Of a DNA stretch of 18,116 bases, positions 15,084 to 18,116 are shown one piece after another. The DNA is from Nitrospiraceae bacterium (GTDB lineage: Bacteria; Nitrospirota; Thermodesulfovibrionia; Thermodesulfovibrionales; UBA1546): NCBI GenBank assembly GCA_003535475.1, contig DOHC01000082.1, positions 1 through 18,116 on the forward strand. Reading direction: 5' to 3'. The position numbers and the translations under genes were made by a program. Positions within the stretch are counted from its first letter, which is position 1; each line of letters begins with the position of its first letter. Under the pieces are notes generated by a model, which was not told the DNA's origin, did no database searches, and was given only the letters and a program-made list of their open reading frames with translations.

Positions 15084-15761
15084 TTAATTATCCTTTTCAA
15101 TTTTTCTCGGTCTGCCCCGAGGCTTTAGCGAAAATTGCCTCCGAAGTTTCCTTTCCATTAGGTTCACAAACTTCTGCTCCCCTAACGGCCTCCCTGTCCT
15201 CGTGTAATATCTTATCTCATTTATCTCGTCTTCTTTTGGCTTTGCATGGATTAGTCTCGTGTAATCCTTCCTCTGGCTTTCCTCAAAAAGCTCCTCCCCT
15301 AACACTTCATCTTTGATTCCCTGTAAATGAGCCTTCGCACTTGAGTATGGATAATCTTCGGCTTTCTCCACTATCTTTGCCCTTACAGGATTCTGTTCTA
15401 TATATCTCGCTACCGCCCATAAATATCTGTCTTTATCTACTATGCATGAGTGATACCTGTTCTCCCATAACCTCCCGCTTCTTTGATGTTTCTTGTTTGC
15501 ATATTGTGTGTAACATAACGTGACCCCCTGCATCATCTTATAAAGCGATTCCTCCTTACCCGGCTTTGCCAGTATATGCACATGGTTGCTCATAAGGCAA
15601 TAGGCAAGGACAGGGGATTTCCATCTCTCAGAATATTTTTTAAGAAAAAATAGATACTTTTCTCTGTCTTTTTTATCGAAAAAGACTTTCTCCCTGTTGT
15701 TGCCCCTTTGAATTACATGATGGGGAAATCCCGCTGCAACCGCTCTTGCTATCCTCGGCAT
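15084..15761 (-). CDS. REP-associated tyrosine transposase (Y1, HUH family)
   Basis: This 225-aa transposase of the TnpA-REP/IS200-like type cuts and joins single-stranded DNA through a tyrosine intermediate. It starts with the family-typical MPRIARAVAAGFPHHVIQRG. The metal-binding HUH pair is H60-V-H62 in LMSNHVHIL. The catalytic tyrosine is in LCYTQYANKKH (Y84 or Y87), followed by GRLWENRYHS and YIEQNPVRA blocks typical of the group. The lysine- and arginine-rich C-terminus may aid DNA binding. The promoter at 15768-15796 places the transcript start on or next to the ATG, so the mRNA would be leaderless and weakly translated, which would limit activity. The gene looks intact. Confidence 0.9.
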   Translation of the reverse strand: MPRIARAVAAGFPHHVIQRGNNREKVFFDKKDREKYLFFLKKYSERWKSPVLAYCLMSNHVHILAKPGKEESLYKMMQGVTLCYTQYANKKHQRSGRLWENRYHSCIVDKDRYLWAVARYIEQNPVRAKIVEKAEDYPYSSAKAHLQGIKDEVLGEELFEESQRKDYTRLIHAKPKEDEINEIRYYTRTGRPLGEQKFVNLMERKLRRQFSLKPRGRPRKIEKDN

Positions 15762-15767
15762 GAAATG

Positions 15768-15796
15768 ATTCTAATTAAAGTTAACTCTTTTGTCAA
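15768..15796 (-). promoter_or_regulatory. Sigma-70-like promoter of the transposase gene
   Basis: On the minus strand, a perfect TTGACA (15791-15796), a 17-bp spacer and TAGAAT (15768-15773) form a near-consensus promoter. The predicted start is at about 15761, which is the A of the ATG. It lies inside the element. Confidence 0.65.
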
Positions 15797-15803
15797 GAAA
15801 TAA

Positions 15804-15819
15804 GGTATGTGTCCCTATT
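15804..15819. repeat. Right terminal inverted repeat of the RAYT element
   Basis: GGTATGTGTCCCTATT, the exact complement of 15065-15080. Confidence 0.85.
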
Positions 15820-15833
15820 TAATTCATTACAAT

Positions 15834-15910
15834 TGTTTACAAACCTCAACCCACTGCACAGCCGAAAAAGCTCCTTGTGCTGCGATTTCAAGTGCAGCGT
15901 CTGGTTATGT
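15834..15910 (-). other. Degenerate attC-like site C, after the Mrr gene
   Basis: On the minus strand it starts ACATAACCAGACGCTGCAC, a typical attC 5' end, with CTGCAC/GTGCAG and GCACA..AGC/GCT..GTGC arms. The 3' end reads GAGGTTTGTAAACA and has no GTTRRRY box. It lies five bases beyond the Mrr stop, as expected. The site may be decayed or damaged by arrival of the RAYT element, whose end is 14 bp away. Confidence 0.5.
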
Positions 15911-15914
15911 CTTC

Positions 15915-16823
15915 TTACTCCTCCGTAAAATAGTCTGAATCTATTCGCTTAATGTCGTAAGTCGCTAACGGACTAACGCCCAAATTATTATCAATCATGA
16001 ATTGTGCAAGCCGTTTGCCATCAATCAAAACTATCTTGCTGTCAATCCGGGAAACATAATCATGCGCATCCTGTGAAAATGATGAAGTTGTAATCATGAT
16101 GCCTTTACGCGCTCGCTGTCCTTGTAACGCTCCTGCAAACTTCTGAACTTCCGGTCTGCCAACTGTGGCATCCCAACGTTTAGCTTGTATATAAATAATG
16201 TCGAGACCAAGACGGTCTTCTTTGATTATGCCGTCTATGCCTTCATCTCCGCTCTTCCCGATTGCCTTCCCCGCGTCATGTCGGCTACCGCCGTAGCCCA
16301 TCTTGACGAGAAGCTCGACAACAAGTTTCTCAAATAAACTCGGTGAACTTGTCTTGATTTGCTGGAGAAGGTCAGCAGCCAGATCATCCCTCAATCTTTG
16401 GTATGCGGTTTCAAGTGCTTCTTCCGGTGTTGACTTGGCAATTTCTTCGGTCTCAATATCTTCATCCTCTTTTTTGTGTCGCAATGCTCGAAAATCTTTG
16501 AACTCTTGAAACTGTTCGAGAAACTGCACGTCTATCTTCTCCGGTTTTTTGTTCAGGACAGCAACTCCTCTGTCGGTTATCTTGAAATAGCCACGTCGTG
16601 TACTGTCAACAAGTCCCGATTTCTTCAGGTATGTTCTTGCCCATCCTAATCGATTGAAAAAGACCTCCTGCTGTCCGCTAGGCAGAAGTTCTTTCTTCTC
16701 ATCCTCGGTCAATTGAAACGATTGCGCAAGAATATCGTTTGCTTCTCGGAGAGAATGTTCGGCTTTATCTCCCGCAAGTTTTAAAAATGGTAGCATGATT
16801 GACTGATAATCAGGAATTGCCAT
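15915..16823 (-). CDS. Mrr-family restriction endonuclease
   Basis: Mrr enzymes cut DNA carrying foreign or modified bases. This 302-aa protein has an N-terminal winged-helix domain of the Mrr_N type (about 1-95: PDYQSIMLPFLKLAGD ... TRRGYFKITDRGVAVL). An acidic linker (about 110-150) follows, then a C-terminal Mrr catalytic domain of the PD-(D/E)xK type: FEKLVVELLVKMGYGG (164-179), GDEGIDGII with D197, and IYIQAKRW with Q213 and K215, then KFAGALQG and GIMITTSSFS. All catalytic residues expected are present. The ATG at 16823 follows attC site D with GAGAGGA upstream, and the stop is just before site C, so it forms a single-gene cassette. There is no methylase partner, consistent with a modification-dependent enzyme. 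Confidence 0.92.
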   Translation of the reverse strand: MAIPDYQSIMLPFLKLAGDKAEHSLREANDILAQSFQLTEDEKKELLPSGQQEVFFNRLGWARTYLKKSGLVDSTRRGYFKITDRGVAVLNKKPEKIDVQFLEQFQEFKDFRALRHKKEDEDIETEEIAKSTPEEALETAYQRLRDDLAADLLQQIKTSSPSLFEKLVVELLVKMGYGGSRHDAGKAIGKSGDEGIDGIIKEDRLGLDIIYIQAKRWDATVGRPEVQKFAGALQGQRARKGIMITTSSFSQDAHDYVSRIDSKIVLIDGKRLAQFMIDNNLGVSPLATYDIKRIDSDYFTEE

Positions 16824-16842
16824 ATATTGCTAATCCTCTCAT

Positions 16843-16904
16843 AGACATAACGACCAAACTTAGCGGCGGCGTTTCACGCCGTCCGCTGGAGTGATTTGTT
16901 AGGT
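16843..16904 (-). other. attC-like integron recombination site D
   Basis: This is the best site in the window. On the minus strand it runs ACCTAACAAATCACTCC, then AGCGGACGGCG, a TGAAA loop, CGCCGCCGCT, and TTTGGTCGTTATGTC. The stem is ten perfect pairs with one extrahelical base. The plus strand shows GTTAGGT, an exact GTTRRRY. The upstream reading frame ends inside it. Confidence 0.85.
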
Positions 16905-17386
16905 TTAATTGTATAGCCTGCGTTTTCAAGCCTCCTCAAAAGCATCGATGCAAGTACAAGGTGGTCTAAGCATAAATCTGGAGAATCTTTGACAGAATAA
17001 TCGTGTCCACGTGGGTTCCTTATTGCCAAAATGCTACCTGCAAAAAGAAACTGGTAACCCTTTTGCTCATTTTTTTCAGATGTTGTTGAGTTAGGTGTAA
17101 GCTGTATAGTAGGAGAAGATTCCGCGAAAACCTGCATCATAAGCTTAACCCCAGATTCAGAGGTGGCAGATAGCCGTTGGATTTCTTTATCTACGAATTT
17201 AAATGCTTCAAAGGTAGCTTGTGAATAATGGCCATCATCAAATAGTTGCTTCACAATATCAGGCAAAACTTGATGTATATTACGCTCATCAAATGTATGT
17301 TGTGCTTGCAAATTTTCCGCTTCGGTGTCAGTAAATTGGTAAGCACGTCGTACAATATTCTCGAACTTTGGAAAAAAACTATCCAT
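16874..17386 (-). CDS. TIGR02391 (Ymh)-type protein with an HEPN-like R-x4-H motif
   Basis: This 170-aa protein ends with the block typical of TIGR02391/Hypoth_Ymh proteins: GYQFLFAGSILAIRNPRGHD and LVLASMLLRRLENAGY. It contains R123-N-P-R-G-H128, the R-x4-H pattern of HEPN ribonucleases. RNA cleavage is inferred, not shown. I chose ATG at 17386, which overlaps the stop of the upstream gene as ATGGATAG and so couples translation. An in-frame ATG at 17482 would add 32 residues that duplicate upstream coding sequence. The last nine residues, PNKSLQRTA, are encoded by attC site D itself. The protein is thus tied to its DUF5343 neighbour in a two-gene cassette, probably a growth-arrest or defence pair. 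Confidence 0.75.
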   Translation of the reverse strand: MDSFFPKFENIVRRAYQFTDTEAENLQAQHTFDERNIHQVLPDIVKQLFDDGHYSQATFEAFKFVDKEIQRLSATSESGVKLMMQVFAESSPTIQLTPNSTTSEKNEQKGYQFLFAGSILAIRNPRGHDYSVKDSPDLCLDHLVLASMLLRRLENAGYTIKPNKSLQRTA

Positions 17387-18044
17387 TGAGCAAGTTCTCT
17401 CTAATACTTTTGAATATTCTATCGTATGTCGCCTGGTCTCCTTCCGCTGGCAAGTTAATTTCAATTCGTACAGTGAGGCCAATCTGATTTTTACTGTTAC
17501 TGGTTTGTTCGTTAGGAATTCCTGATACTGGGGGTGCTGCTTCTTGTTTTACAGACACTGCTTTTTGTTCTGTTTTCTTCGCAGTTCCCCCTACTTTTTT
17601 TGGTTTATGTTCAGGTAATTCAGCGTGTCCTGACAAACCTGCAAGTGCTTTAAATGTATTAGCCTGTTTCTTGCCTACAAGTGAACTTGACTGATCTGTC
17701 TGCCTAAAAAAAGTAATAAGAGAATCCATATCCAATGACCATGCGTCTTTATGCAGTGAAAAGAGTTCTGTGTACGCTTTTTCAATAATTCCAGAGAATT
17801 CTTTTTGGAACGTATTGTCGTCATGCGATGAAAAAATCTTACCGGCTTTATCGATTTTATTACCAGCCTCATCAATAATGCCAATAAAACGAAGAGTGTT
17901 TATGACATAACTTTCGTTCTTTTTTGCGTATCCTAGTTTTTTTAATGTATCTGCATTCACGGTTGCAGGAAAAGAATTTCTTAGATGATTAATTACTTGT
18001 ATGAATGGACCGTGACTTGTAACGTATGGATGTTTATCTGCCAT
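17379..18044 (-). CDS. DUF5343-type protein
   Basis: The N-terminal part of this 221-aa protein (about 1-135: MADKHPYVTSHGPFIQVINHLRN ... DADTLKKLGY-like helices ... LRFIGIIDEAG) fits the DUF5343 family of unknown function. It looks like tandem winged-helix units. A charged low-complexity linker (about 145-185) follows. It ends in a short conserved-looking module, LTVRIEINLPAEGD ... IFKSIRENL (about 190-218), often present in this family and perhaps an oligomerisation element. AAAAGGAGG before the ATG at 18044 is a strong ribosome-binding site. It starts right after attC-like site E and overlaps the next gene by 8 bp. A role as DNA-binding sensor or antitoxin for the R-x4-H protein is inference from pairing. 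Confidence 0.7.
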   Translation of the reverse strand: MADKHPYVTSHGPFIQVINHLRNSFPATVNADTLKKLGYAKKNESYVINTLRFIGIIDEAGNKIDKAGKIFSSHDDNTFQKEFSGIIEKAYTELFSLHKDAWSLDMDSLITFFRQTDQSSSLVGKKQANTFKALAGLSGHAELPEHKPKKVGGTAKKTEQKAVSVKQEAAPPVSGIPNEQTSNSKNQIGLTVRIEINLPAEGDQATYDRIFKSIRENLLNG

Positions 18045-18069
18045 ATTATCCTCCTTTTCATATTTTAAA

Positions 18070-18116
18070 ACCTAACAATTGCTATGCGAACTGTTGTACA
18101 TGCTCACTAATTAGGT
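18070..18116 (-). other. attC-like site E at the window edge
   Basis: On the minus strand the site ends CAATTGTTAGGT, an exact GTTRRRY core, 25 bases before the DUF5343 start. The other end, ACCTAATTAGTGAGC, is at the last base of the window. The inner arms GC[T]ATG/CATGC are short. It may be cut by the window edge. Confidence 0.5.

Larger units (their letters stand above)
15065..15819 (-). mobile_element. REP-associated tyrosine transposase (RAYT) element
   Basis: A single transposase gene is bounded by perfect 16-bp inverted ends, AATAGGGACACATACC at 15065-15080 and its complement at 15804-15819. HUH transposases usually act on hairpin ends and make no target duplication, and none is seen. 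The element lies between attC-like sites B and C with no other gene, so it has either landed in a cassette or become one. Confidence 0.75.

Noticed and set aside
17387..17482. ATG at 17482 as start of the TIGR02391-type gene
   Set aside because: The extra 32 residues lie wholly inside the DUF5343 coding end and look unlike the family. ATG at 17386 overlaps the stop codon as in coupled genes.

Overview
The window reads as a chromosomal fragment of a Gram-negative-type bacterium. It carries a conserved housekeeping backbone (secD-secF, recJ, a bifunctional relA/spoT gene, a GGQ release-factor-like gene and a radical SAM gene) interrupted by accessory DNA. The order secD-secF-recJ-rel, the moderate GC content and the heptameric repeat arrays suggest a Nitrospirota (Thermodesulfovibrio-like) or deltaproteobacterial-type lineage. 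This is a judgement from gene order and style, not from a database search.

Layout. 1-200: promoter region of secD with TTACG-type heptad repeats. 201-2713: secD and secF, the SecDF protein-export motor. 2714-2831: a hairpin repeat. 2832-8187: an AT-rich accessory block between secF and recJ. It holds a 1306-aa fused nuclease-methyltransferase (type IIG-like restriction-modification), a coupled protein with a predicted membrane anchor, and a MazE-like/MazF toxin-antitoxin pair lying between two diverged direct repeats. 8188-12119: recJ and rel. In-frame heptad repeats sit in three loops of RecJ, and another array lies between the two genes. 12133-12558 (minus): GGQ ribosome-rescue-like protein. 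12650-13594: YhcC-type radical SAM protein. 13583-14085 (minus): RelE/ParE-like toxin with a ParD-like antitoxin.

14222-18116 is the most interesting region. Every gene is on the minus strand, and the genes are separated by sites that look like integron attC recombination sites: three strong (14222-14285, 14991-15055, 16843-16904), one degenerate (15834-15910) and one at the right edge (18070-18116). I read this as an integron gene-cassette array. No integron integrase is visible, so it is either the distal part of an integron or an integrase-less attC cluster. The cassettes hold an HNH endonuclease with homing-endonuclease-type repeats, a REP-associated tyrosine transposase element with perfect 16-bp inverted ends, an Mrr-family restriction endonuclease, and a two-gene cassette. 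That last cassette encodes a DUF5343 protein and a TIGR02391 (Ymh)-type protein with an R-x4-H motif. The ParD/RelE-like pair sits at the distal end.

Most accessory genes are of types linked to DNA restriction or growth arrest, so the window looks like two defence-rich insertions: one between secF and recJ, and one cassette array. The DUF5343 + R-x4-H pair is the best candidate for a little-described system. Family names come from motif recognition and were not confirmed by search.
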